Assembly: GCA_015060535.1 (NCBI GenBank)
Contig: SUYH01000017.1
Coordinates: 1-64,000 of the forward strand
DNA: 64,000 nucleotides
Source of the DNA: Prevotella sp.
GTDB taxonomy: Bacteria; Bacteroidota; Bacteroidia; Bacteroidales; Bacteroidaceae
Direction: 5' to 3'
A model generated the notes under the pieces. It saw only the letters and a list, made by a program, of their open reading frames with translations. It was not told the DNA's origin and did not search any database. Positions 25,775-33,786 of this stretch are shown piece after piece. Both the position numbers and the translations under genes were made by a program. The stretch's first letter is position 1. Each line of letters opens with the position of its first letter.

Positions 25775-27847
25775 ATGAAGAAACTCCTCTTACTCTGTAC
25801 GGTCTGTTGCTGTTTCACGGCAACAACCGTATCGGCTCAGGGTCTTACCGACATGAGTCGTAGCAAGCAAGCCAAGATGCAGAACCTGCCCATGGGTGCT
25901 ACCCAGTGGACGGGAGGCTTCTGGGGCGACCGTTTCCAGATGCTCTCCACAACAGGCATCTGGTCGATGTGGGACACGTGGAACACGCCCTACGAGACCA
26001 TTGACGCCTTAGGCCTTCATGGCAGTCATGGCTTTGCCAATTTTCAGGTGGCTGCAGGCACGGTGAAGGGAAAGCACCACGGTCCTCCCTTCCACGATGG
26101 CGACATGTACAAGTGGCTCGAGGCCTGTGCTGCGGTCTATGCCGTGACCAAGGACCCGAAGATTGACGCCCTCATGGACCAGTTCATCGAGCAGGTAGCC
26201 CTTGCCCAGCGTGCCGACGGCTATATTCACACCCCCGTGGTGATTTCAGAGCGCAACGCCGGCATCGACACTCACAGTCTCACAGAGAATGCTGCCGGTA
26301 TCGAGATTGGCAAGGATCAGAAGCACGCCTTCGCATCGCGCCTGAACTTTGAAACCTATAACTTGGGCCACCTCATGACAGCTGGCATCATCCACAAGCG
26401 TGCTACGGGCAAGACCACTCTGTTTGAGTGTGGCAAGAAGGCTGCCGATTTCCTCTACAACTTCCTGACCAACGACGCTGTGGAGCTCTCACGCAACGCC
26501 ATCTGTCCCAGCCACTACATGGGTGCTGCCGAGATGTATCGCGAGACAGGCGACGATAAATACCTGACGCTAGCCAAAGGCTTGATTGCCATCCGCGACA
26601 GCGTGACCAACGGCGAGGACCACAATCAGGACCGCCATAAGTTCCGCGACCAGTACGAGGCTATGGGACATGCTGTGCGTGCCAACTACCTCTACGCGGG
26701 TGTTGCCGACCTCTATGCTGAGACGGGCGAGGCCCAACTGATGAAGAACCTCGAAGCCATCTGGGACGACATCGTGAATCATAAGATTTACATCATGGGC
26801 GGCTGCGGCGCACTCTACGACGGCGTGTCGCCCGACGGCACCACTTACAACCAGCCCAGCATCCAACAAATTCACCAGGCCTACGGACGTCAGTTCCAGT
26901 TACCGCAGGAGGCTGCCCACAATGAGATTTGTGCACAGATTGGCATGATGCTCTATTCGTGGCGCATGTTCCAGACCACCGTCGATCCCAAATATGTCGA
27001 CAACATCGAGAACGAGCTTTACAATGGTATCCTCAGCGGTATCTCACTCGATGGCAAAGACTTCTTCTATACCGAGGCGCTACGCCGCACCAAGGAGTTC
27101 CCCTACACTATGCGCTGGCCCAAACATCGCCAGCGTTACATTACCTGTTTCTGCTGTCCACCCAACACACTACGCACGCTCTGCGAGGCTCAGGAATATG
27201 CCTATAGCATCAAGGGCGACACGCTGTGGGTGAACCTCTACGGACAAAACACGCTGAAGACCAAGGACTTGGAGATAGAGCAGGTGACCAACTACCCCTG
27301 GGACGGACATATCAAACTAATCGTCAAGAAGGCTAAGACGTTGCGTAGCATCCGCATGCACATTCCCGGATGGGCTACCGACATGTCGCTCAAGCTGAAC
27401 GGACAGTCCATCCTAGCTGAAGACCTGCGCCAGCCCCGCAAGTGGAAGAAGGGCGACACTATCGAACTCGACCTGCCCATGAAGGCGCGTCTCATCGAGG
27501 CCAATCCTCTGGTTGAGGAAGCCAAGAACCAGATTGCCATCATGCGTGGACCTATTGTCTATTGCCTGGAAGGTCAGGACATCGAGGGAGGCCATCGCAT
27601 CAACGACATAGCCATTCCTGCCGATGTGCAGTTCACCGAGAAAAAAATCACGATGGAAGGTCACGAGATGATAGCCCTCGAAGCCAATGTGCCTTTGGTC
27701 AACCAGGACTCCTGGAACAACAACCAGCTCTATCGCGAGCTGCGTCCCGTCAAGAATAAGAAGGTACATATCCGCCTTATCCCTTATTACGCCTGGGACA
27801 ATCGCGGCATCGACGACATGTCTCTCTGGCTACCCCTCCAGAGATAA
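25775..27847 (+). CDS. Glycoside hydrolase family 127 (DUF1680), beta-L-arabinofuranosidase-like
   Basis: A 690-residue secreted protein (signal peptide ends near TVSAQ). It has an (alpha/alpha)6 barrel with the family motif CFCCPPN at about residue 458, which carries the zinc-bound Cys pair; in GH127 one of these Cys is the nucleophile, with a Glu and other Cys as zinc ligands. A beta-sandwich follows (about 510-680). GH127 enzymes release beta-L-arabinofuranose from plant glycans and extensin-type glycoproteins. It lies 24 nt after the PreA-like gene and before the second beta-helix gene. Confidence 0.9.
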   Translation: MKKLLLLCTVCCCFTATTVSAQGLTDMSRSKQAKMQNLPMGATQWTGGFWGDRFQMLSTTGIWSMWDTWNTPYETIDALGLHGSHGFANFQVAAGTVKGKHHGPPFHDGDMYKWLEACAAVYAVTKDPKIDALMDQFIEQVALAQRADGYIHTPVVISERNAGIDTHSLTENAAGIEIGKDQKHAFASRLNFETYNLGHLMTAGIIHKRATGKTTLFECGKKAADFLYNFLTNDAVELSRNAICPSHYMGAAEMYRETGDDKYLTLAKGLIAIRDSVTNGEDHNQDRHKFRDQYEAMGHAVRANYLYAGVADLYAETGEAQLMKNLEAIWDDIVNHKIYIMGGCGALYDGVSPDGTTYNQPSIQQIHQAYGRQFQLPQEAAHNEICAQIGMMLYSWRMFQTTVDPKYVDNIENELYNGILSGISLDGKDFFYTEALRRTKEFPYTMRWPKHRQRYITCFCCPPNTLRTLCEAQEYAYSIKGDTLWVNLYGQNTLKTKDLEIEQVTNYPWDGHIKLIVKKAKTLRSIRMHIPGWATDMSLKLNGQSILAEDLRQPRKWKKGDTIELDLPMKARLIEANPLVEEAKNQIAIMRGPIVYCLEGQDIEGGHRINDIAIPADVQFTEKKITMEGHEMIALEANVPLVNQDSWNNNQLYRELRPVKNKKVHIRLIPYYAWDNRGIDDMSLWLPLQR

Positions 27848-27876
27848 CAGAAAAAGATGTGCAGAGAGAATATCCT

Positions 27877-29616
27877 ATGAAAAAAATACTCCTTTTCGTC
27901 AGTCTGCTGTGCACCATAGGTTTGCAGGCAGCAGAGATTAATATCACCCCCGACTCGTCGCTGACCGATGCCATTCGTAAAGCCCGTGAGATGAGACGAC
28001 TGGGGAAGTCTACCGAGGTAACTATCAACCTAGGGGCTGGTACGTATTTCTTGTATGAACCCTTGCGGTTGCGTCCTGAGGATAGCGGACTGAAGCTGGT
28101 GGGCAAGGATGCCGTCATCAGTGGTGGCATGAAGATAACGGGATGGAAGAAACAGGGCAAACTGCTAGTAGCTGATGTGCCCGACTTCAACGGTCGTCCT
28201 GTAGACTTCCGACAGCTGTGGGTGAACGGAGAGAAGGCAGTCAGAGCACGCGACGTGAGCGACTTTGAACAGATGAACCGCATCCGCACCTACGACAAGA
28301 AGAACCACATTCTGTGGGTTCCACGCAAGGCGGTGGAGAAAATCATGAAGGCACCCTATGCCGAAATGGTACTGCACGAGATGTGGTGTACCTCCAACCT
28401 GCGCATCAAGAGTATCACGCTCCAAGGCGATTCGGCTGCTATCCGCTTTCACAACCCAGAGGCGAAACTCCAGTTTGAGCATCCATGGCCATCGCCCATG
28501 ACACCCGACACGAAGCATCCGTCGCCCTTCTACCTGACGAATGCAAAGGAGCTGATAGATGAGCCCGGCGAGTGGAATCATGACATCAAGACCCACAAGC
28601 TCTATTATCTGCCCAACAAAGGCGAGACTATCAACGAGGCTGTTGTTCCCATTCTCGAGACACTGGTGGAATTTATCGGTAGTGCAGAGCGCCCCGTGCG
28701 CAACATCACCATAGAGGGCATTACCTTCAGCCATACCACATGGATGCGCCCTTCGGAGAATGGTCATGTGCCCCTGCAGGCTGGCATGTATCTGACGGAG
28801 GCCTATAAGCTACGCCCACAGATAGACCGTCCGAACAACCGCAAGTTGGACAACCAGGGATGGCTGGGACGTGCCGATGCTGCCGTAGAACTGCGCTATA
28901 CCGAGGATGTCAACTTCAAGGACTGTCGCTTTGAGCATCTGGGTGGTTCTGGGCTCGACTACGTTATTGCCTGTCGTCGTGGCACGACGACAAACTGTAC
29001 ATTTAGGGACATCGCCATGAATGGCTATGTCTGTGGTTCGTTTTCACCCGAAGGTCTGGAGACTCACCTCCCCTATCAGCCTACCGACTTCCGCGAGGTG
29101 TGCACTCAGCAGGAGGTGAGCAACTGCGAGTTCTACAACGTGACCAACGAGGACTGGGGCTGTGTGGCCATCTGTGCCGGTTATGTCAGCGGCATCAACA
29201 TCGAGCATAACACCATTCACGATGTCTCTTATACGGGCATCTCGCTGGGTTGGGGATGGAACCGCGACCTGGTATGCATGAAGGACAACAAGGTGCATGC
29301 TAACCTCATTTACAACTATGCTCAGCACATGTACGACTGTGCCGGCATCTACACCTTGGGCAACCAGCCTGGCACTCTTATCTCAGAGAATGTGGTGCGC
29401 GACATCGCTAAGCCCAGCTATGTACACGACCCCAACCACTGGTTCTACCTCTATACCGACGAGGGCTCAAGCAACATCACGCTGAAGGACAACTGGACAC
29501 CCGAAGAGAAATTCCTGAAGAATGCTAACGGACCAGGCAACATCTGGGAGAACAACGGTCCACAAGTCAGCGATGAAATTAAAAACAGAGCAGGAATCAG
29601 AAATATCAAGAAATAA
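27877..29616 (+). CDS. Secreted right-handed beta-helix protein, GH141-like (second paralogue)
   Basis: A 579-residue protein; the start MKKILLFVSLL at 27877 begins a good signal peptide (cleavage near LQAAE), and a GTG 18 nt upstream is less likely. LRLRPEDSG, NEDWGCVAIC, GISLGWGW and CAGIYTLGNQP repeat the pattern of the first beta-helix protein. It is 60 residues longer, with an added SGGMKITGW insert after the first coils that is common in GH141-like and GH120-like proteins. Catalytic residues could not be assigned. It probably acts on an arabinose-, xylose- or fucose-containing plant glycan. Confidence 0.75.
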   Translation: MKKILLFVSLLCTIGLQAAEINITPDSSLTDAIRKAREMRRLGKSTEVTINLGAGTYFLYEPLRLRPEDSGLKLVGKDAVISGGMKITGWKKQGKLLVADVPDFNGRPVDFRQLWVNGEKAVRARDVSDFEQMNRIRTYDKKNHILWVPRKAVEKIMKAPYAEMVLHEMWCTSNLRIKSITLQGDSAAIRFHNPEAKLQFEHPWPSPMTPDTKHPSPFYLTNAKELIDEPGEWNHDIKTHKLYYLPNKGETINEAVVPILETLVEFIGSAERPVRNITIEGITFSHTTWMRPSENGHVPLQAGMYLTEAYKLRPQIDRPNNRKLDNQGWLGRADAAVELRYTEDVNFKDCRFEHLGGSGLDYVIACRRGTTTNCTFRDIAMNGYVCGSFSPEGLETHLPYQPTDFREVCTQQEVSNCEFYNVTNEDWGCVAICAGYVSGINIEHNTIHDVSYTGISLGWGWNRDLVCMKDNKVHANLIYNYAQHMYDCAGIYTLGNQPGTLISENVVRDIAKPSYVHDPNHWFYLYTDEGSSNITLKDNWTPEEKFLKNANGPGNIWENNGPQVSDEIKNRAGIRNIKK

Positions 29617-29618
29617 CT

Positions 29619-31724
29619 ATGGCGGAAGCAAATTCTTCACTTTTCACTATTCACTCTTCACTTCCCACGTGGATATGGTATCCGGGCGACTTCGAGATAT
29701 GGCTCGGCAACATTTTCAACAATCGCAGAACGGAGCGTGGAGCCATGTTTCCCCCGTTCTGGAAACAGGACTCACACTATGTGACGGTCGAGTTCTCGAA
29801 AGCCATCTCACTTCAGAAGGCTGAGACCATCACTATCGCTTGCGAGGGACAGTTCAATCTGGCACTCGATGGCAAGCTGCAGTTCGGGCAGCCCGAAACC
29901 TTTGAGGTGCCTGCTGGCGAACACAAACTCAACCTGAAGGTGTGGAACCAGGCCACTCCCCCAGCCCTCTTTATCGATGGCGAGACCATCAAGACCGACT
30001 CCACCTGGCTGGCTACCTACGAGGACAAACTGTGGATTGACGAGAATGGTGTGGCACACGGCTCAGGCATCTACGTGCCTGCTGCACATTGGAACTTCGA
30101 CAGCATAGACACCCCACCCTCCACCTATCAATTAGAGCGCAAGGAACTCCGTCCTGTAAGCTGCGATAACATCGCAGCCAACGGGACCCTTTACGACTTC
30201 GGACGAGAAACCTTCGGCTACCTCAAAGTAAAAGGACTGAAGGGCTGCGTTCGCATCTATTATGGCGAGAGTCGTGAGGAAGCCCTGGACAAGGAACATT
30301 GCGAGACGCTGGATGTACTCTCTCACCTCTCCGCTCGACCCTCAGGTCGCTTTGCACCTTCAGGTCAAAGACCTCTCACCTCTCACCTCTCTTCTAAGGC
30401 TTTCCGCTATGTCTATATAGAAAAGGAGGAAGGAGCCAACTACGACGAGGTGATGATGGACTACGAATTTGCCCCTCACGACATCAACCATAGCGGTTCG
30501 TTCCGGTGCTCTGACGAGGAAATCAACCGGATATGGGAAGTGAGTGCCTACACGATGGATCTGACCACCCGCGAGTTCTTCATGGACGGCATCAAGCGCG
30601 ACCGTTGGACGTGGTCAGGCGACGCTATCCAGTCGTATCTGATGAACTACTACCTGCGCTTCGATACGGAGTGCGTCAAGCGCACCATCCGACAATTGCG
30701 CGGCAAAGACCCTGTAACGGCCCATGTGAACACCATCATGGACTACACCTTCTACTGGTTCAAGTCGGTACTGGACTACTACCAGTACACCGGTGATGCA
30801 GACTTCGTTCGTGAGATGTGGCCCAGGATGGAAACGCTGATGGACTATGTGCTCTCAAGAACTAATGCTGACGGTATGGCGGAAGGACAGCCAGACGACT
30901 GGATTTTCGTTGACTGGGTGGACTTCCCCATGCACAAGCGCGGCACGTTGTGCTTCGAGCAAATCCTGTTCTGCAAGGCGTTGGAAACGATGGCACTCTG
31001 TGCCAAAGTGCTGGGCATCAATAAGAGCGACTATCGCGTCAAGGCAGAAGAGCTGCGCAACAAGATATACCAGACCTTCTGGAGCTACGAGGATAAAGCC
31101 TATCTGCACGCCATCGAGGACGGGGTGATGAACCGTCAGATTACCAAGTTCCCCAACATGTTTGCCATCATCTACGGCATGGCTTACGAGGAGCAGCGCC
31201 GTGAGATTATGAAGAGTGTGATGCTGAATCCGAAGGTAGACCCCATCACCACGCCCTATATGCGATTCTACGAACTGGAAGCCCTCTGCATCGACGGCCT
31301 GCACACCCAAGTATTGCAGGAGATGCGCGACTACTGGGGCGGCATGTTGCGCGAGGGAGCGACATCGTTCTGGGAGAAATATGTACCCACGGAAACAGGT
31401 ACCCAGCATCTGGCCATGTATGGTCGTCCCTATGGCAAGTCGCTGTGCCACGCCTGGGGAGCCTCACCTGTCTATCTCTTAGGCAAGTATTATTTAGGTG
31501 TAAAACCTACCAAACCCGGCTACGAGGAATACGAGGTGAGACCTGCCTTGGGCGATCTGGAATGGATGAAGGGCGACGTGCCGACCCCGCATGGCATGAT
31601 TCATGTGGAGATGGACCAGAAGCAGATAAAAATATGTGCCACGGAAGGCCGAGGCACGCTCTATTACAAAGACCAACAGGTGGACATCGAGCCCAACCAA
31701 GAGGTGGTCGTCAGTCTATCGTAG
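29619..31724 (+). CDS. GH78-like alpha-L-rhamnosidase-family protein
   Basis: This 701-residue protein has an N-terminal beta-sandwich (about 20-290), an (alpha/alpha)6 barrel (about 295-610) with MDGIKRDRWTWSGDAIQ where GH78 enzymes have D-x-x-x-RDER...WTGD, and a C-terminal sandwich. No signal peptide. Residues 2-17 are encoded by a heptamer repeat between the ATG and the conserved WIWYPGDF start; a second repeat block encodes about residues 234-259. Starts 3 nt after the previous stop. Its last 14 nt overlap the convergent epimerase. Substrate: probably a terminal L-rhamnose or a related residue. Confidence 0.8.
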   Translation: MAEANSSLFTIHSSLPTWIWYPGDFEIWLGNIFNNRRTERGAMFPPFWKQDSHYVTVEFSKAISLQKAETITIACEGQFNLALDGKLQFGQPETFEVPAGEHKLNLKVWNQATPPALFIDGETIKTDSTWLATYEDKLWIDENGVAHGSGIYVPAAHWNFDSIDTPPSTYQLERKELRPVSCDNIAANGTLYDFGRETFGYLKVKGLKGCVRIYYGESREEALDKEHCETLDVLSHLSARPSGRFAPSGQRPLTSHLSSKAFRYVYIEKEEGANYDEVMMDYEFAPHDINHSGSFRCSDEEINRIWEVSAYTMDLTTREFFMDGIKRDRWTWSGDAIQSYLMNYYLRFDTECVKRTIRQLRGKDPVTAHVNTIMDYTFYWFKSVLDYYQYTGDADFVREMWPRMETLMDYVLSRTNADGMAEGQPDDWIFVDWVDFPMHKRGTLCFEQILFCKALETMALCAKVLGINKSDYRVKAEELRNKIYQTFWSYEDKAYLHAIEDGVMNRQITKFPNMFAIIYGMAYEEQRREIMKSVMLNPKVDPITTPYMRFYELEALCIDGLHTQVLQEMRDYWGGMLREGATSFWEKYVPTETGTQHLAMYGRPYGKSLCHAWGASPVYLLGKYYLGVKPTKPGYEEYEVRPALGDLEWMKGDVPTPHGMIHVEMDQKQIKICATEGRGTLYYKDQQVDIEPNQEVVVSLS
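29636..29670 (+). repeat. 7-bp repeat translated as the N-terminus of the GH78-like protein
   Basis: TTCACTT, TTCACTA, TTCACTC, TTCACTT, then CCCACGT. The reverse complement of the first unit (AAGTGAA) occurs twice in the intergenic DNA at 50196. Confidence 0.8.
30320..30395 (+). repeat. CTCTCAC heptamer block with internal hairpin inside the GH78-like gene
   Basis: CTCTCAC-type heptamers at both ends flank a palindromic core in which CTTTG pairs with CAAAG and ACCT with AGGT. It is in frame and encodes an Arg/Ser/Pro-rich loop. Confidence 0.7.
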
Positions 31725-32820
31725 AGAACACATAAGCCGTATGCGAGCGGAACGTCTCGCCAGGACGCAACACGGTAGAAGGGAACTGCGGCTGGTTGGG
31801 AGAGTCAGCCAGATGCATGGCCTCGAAGCAGACGGCAGAGCGACGGGGATAGTAGATATTCTGCTTGCCCCGCGTGTTACCCTTCAGACCGTTGCCCGTA
31901 TAGATATGCAGGACGGGTTCGGTGGTATAGACCGTCATGCGCGTCTTCGTGGCTTCATCCGTAATAATGGCAGCAGCCTTACGGTCGCTGCCTTTTGTTT
32001 TCAGCACGAAGCTGTGGTCGTAGCCCTTGGTCACCCGCAACTGGTCGTCATCGTCGTCGATATGCAGGCCAATCCGGGTAGGTTTGCGGAAATCAAAGGG
32101 TGTTCCCTTCACCTTCCTCATCCGTCCGTCCAGGTTCTTTTGGGCATCGAAAGTGGCTATCCTGTCACTGTTCACCCACAAGGTCTGGTTGGTTATCTCC
32201 TGAGTGAAAAGTCCTGAGATGTTGAAGAACGAGTGGTTCGTCAAATTCAGCACGGTAGGCTTTGTCGTCGTGGCCTCATAGCTGATTTCCAGCCCGTTAC
32301 GGCTGCTGAGCGCATAAGTCAGATTGACGGTCAACTCGCCCGGGAAACCATTCTCGCCGTCAGCAGAAATATATTGCAGCGTCAGGGTACTGTCCGTCTG
32401 GCTTTTCAGCGTCCATATATGGTCGGCAAAGCCAGGGTAGCCTCCATGCGAGGTCACGCCCTTGCCATTCTCCTGCAAAGGGTACTCTACCCCATCCAAC
32501 GTAAACTTGGCCCCTTTAATACGACCCACATAGCGACCTACCGTAGCCCCATAGTTCTGACGGAACCGCCGGTAGTCGCCCACATTGTCAAATCCCGTCA
32601 CGCAGTCCCTTCCCTGATACAGTAGTGACACCAGTCGCGCACCATAATTGGTCACACAGGCCTCCATACCCTGTTGGTTCGTAATGGTATAAAGCCCTGT
32701 TTTCTTGCCGTCTATGATGCTGTCATAGCGGGCTGGATCCAGTCCTGAACGCGTCAATTGCTGCGCACAAGCAATCCCTGTACACACTATGAGCAGCAAT
32801 ACGATTGCCAGTCTTCTCAT
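31711..32820 (-). CDS. Aldose 1-epimerase (galactose mutarotase), secreted
   Basis: This 369-residue protein has a signal peptide (CTGIACAQ, possibly a lipobox) and the mutarotase fold: the catalytic His lies in LTNHSFFN, a second His in GVTSHGG, and the Glu base in RPGETFRSH. It interconverts the anomers of galactose and similar aldoses, here in the periplasm, so that released sugars can enter anomer-specific transport or oxidation. It is second in a minus-strand pair behind a 27-residue membrane microprotein, linked by an ATGA overlap. Confidence 0.92.
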   Translation of the reverse strand: MRRLAIVLLLIVCTGIACAQQLTRSGLDPARYDSIIDGKKTGLYTITNQQGMEACVTNYGARLVSLLYQGRDCVTGFDNVGDYRRFRQNYGATVGRYVGRIKGAKFTLDGVEYPLQENGKGVTSHGGYPGFADHIWTLKSQTDSTLTLQYISADGENGFPGELTVNLTYALSSRNGLEISYEATTTKPTVLNLTNHSFFNISGLFTQEITNQTLWVNSDRIATFDAQKNLDGRMRKVKGTPFDFRKPTRIGLHIDDDDDQLRVTKGYDHSFVLKTKGSDRKAAAIITDEATKTRMTVYTTEPVLHIYTGNGLKGNTRGKQNIYYPRRSAVCFEAMHLADSPNQPQFPSTVLRPGETFRSHTAYVFSTID

Positions 32821-32900
32821 TTCTCTTTCGTCTTGTTGATGTAGATGACTACACCGATGACAACCAGCGCTACTACTGCGATAATGTCCAATACTCCCAT
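32817..32900 (-). CDS. 27-residue single-span membrane microprotein
   Basis: The ORF encodes MGVLDIIAVVALVVIGVVIY then INKTKEK: one membrane helix (about residues 4-21) and a basic tail, so the C-terminus should face the cytoplasm. An AAGGAG-type ribosome binding site lies 6 nt before the ATG, unusual for this window. Its stop overlaps the epimerase start (ATGA), and a TATCTTTG promoter box lies about 30 nt upstream. All of this supports a real gene. Family not recognised; it could be a small subunit or assembly factor, or a leader that couples translation to the epimerase. Confidence 0.72.
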   Translation of the reverse strand: MGVLDIIAVVALVVIGVVIYINKTKEK

Positions 32901-32930
32901 TGTTTTCTCCTTAATTAATGATTATCGCTG

Positions 32931-32962
32931 CAAAGATAATAAAAAATGGAGCACGCTCCAAG
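32931..32962 (-). promoter_or_regulatory. Promoter of the microprotein-epimerase operon
   Basis: On the minus strand: CTTG (32962-32959), 20 nt, TATCTTTG (32938-32931). It overlaps the upstream terminator hairpin. Confidence 0.7.
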
Positions 32963-32970
32963 CTTTTTTT
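32941..32970 (-). terminator. Terminator of the DUF4890-type gene
   Basis: An A-tract, a TGGAG/CTCCA stem with a 4-nt loop, and a T-tract, all reading leftward. The 14-bp near-palindrome also lies between the -33 and -7 elements of the next promoter, so it could be an operator. Confidence 0.55.
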
Positions 32971-33059
32971 TCCTATTTATTAAAAAAATGAGGTGCCATA
33001 CCTGACATCTCACTCTCACTAAAAACAATCTTATTACCTCAAAACGACTAACAATTATA

Positions 33060-33530
33060 TTACTCCTGTGAAACCTTGTCAGGGCGCTTTCCATCACGAG
33101 GACCACCCTTGGGGCCACGCTTATGCTGTTTCTGCCAGCTCTTATACTGATCAGCGGTGAGGATGGACTTCAGCTTCTGGTCATAAGCCTTGCGCTGCTC
33201 CATGTGCTTCTTCATCTCAGCCTTCTGCGCATCGGTCATCTGCGGACGCTCGGGACGCTGCTGATTATCAGTAGCCCCACTCTTGCCGTCGGGCTTGGGA
33301 CCACGTGGACCACCCATGCCGGGACCTCCCTTGAACATATCCTTATACTCTTTGTTCAGCGCCAGCACCTTGGTCTTCTGCGCGTCAGTCAGGTCGAGGT
33401 CCTTGGCCATACGAGAGGTCATCTCCTCAGGTGTCATCTCCTTAGGAGCCTTGCGCTCCTTCGTGTCTGTCTGTGCCGTCACTGCCGTCACAGACAGGAG
33501 GGCAAACATAGTCAATACTAATTTTCTCAT
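33060..33530 (-). CDS. DUF4890-type periplasmic protein (Spy/CpxP-like)
   Basis: A 156-residue protein with signal peptide (cleavage after VTAQ) and two similar helical halves: MTPEEMTSRMAKDLDLTDAQ, and MTDAQKAEMKKHMEQ with LTADQYKSW. A basic Gly/Pro/Met-rich linker lies between them and a Lys/Arg-rich tail follows. LTxxQ repeats occur in Spy/CpxP-like periplasmic stress proteins, which fits the DUF4890 annotation used in Bacteroidetes. Possible role: chaperone or envelope stress sensor. Own consensus promoter. Confidence 0.78.
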   Translation of the reverse strand: MRKLVLTMFALLSVTAVTAQTDTKERKAPKEMTPEEMTSRMAKDLDLTDAQKTKVLALNKEYKDMFKGGPGMGGPRGPKPDGKSGATDNQQRPERPQMTDAQKAEMKKHMEQRKAYDQKLKSILTADQYKSWQKQHKRGPKGGPRDGKRPDKVSQE

Positions 33531-33576
33531 TGTCGTTGCTTGATTTTAATCGTTGTTCTTGTCCTTTTAGACGGTG

Positions 33577-33607
33577 CAAAGGTACGGAAAGTTAAACCGG
33601 CGGCAAA
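33577..33607 (-). promoter_or_regulatory. Promoter of the DUF4890-type gene
   Basis: On the minus strand: TTTG (33607-33604), 19 nt, TACCTTTG (33584-33577): a perfect consensus. Confidence 0.88.
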
Positions 33608-33734
33608 AAATATTCAGCGAACAGCCATTTTCTCAGCGCCAATCCATCAATAGTTACCAGTTATTTCATCTGGGATAACGAGTCGGAAAAGGGAAAAAAA
33701 TGTGGAAATACTTTTCCCATTTAAATCTTTTTCG

Positions 33735-33742
33735 TAACTTTG
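33735..33742 (+). promoter_or_regulatory. -7 box of the M13 peptidase gene
   Basis: TAACTTTG, 45 nt before the chosen ATG. An open frame starting at 33700 lies upstream of it, so that longer start is ruled out. Confidence 0.65.
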
Positions 33743-33786
33743 CGGCATTATTTGAGACAAAACAAATCTTTTTAACGTTTTATATT

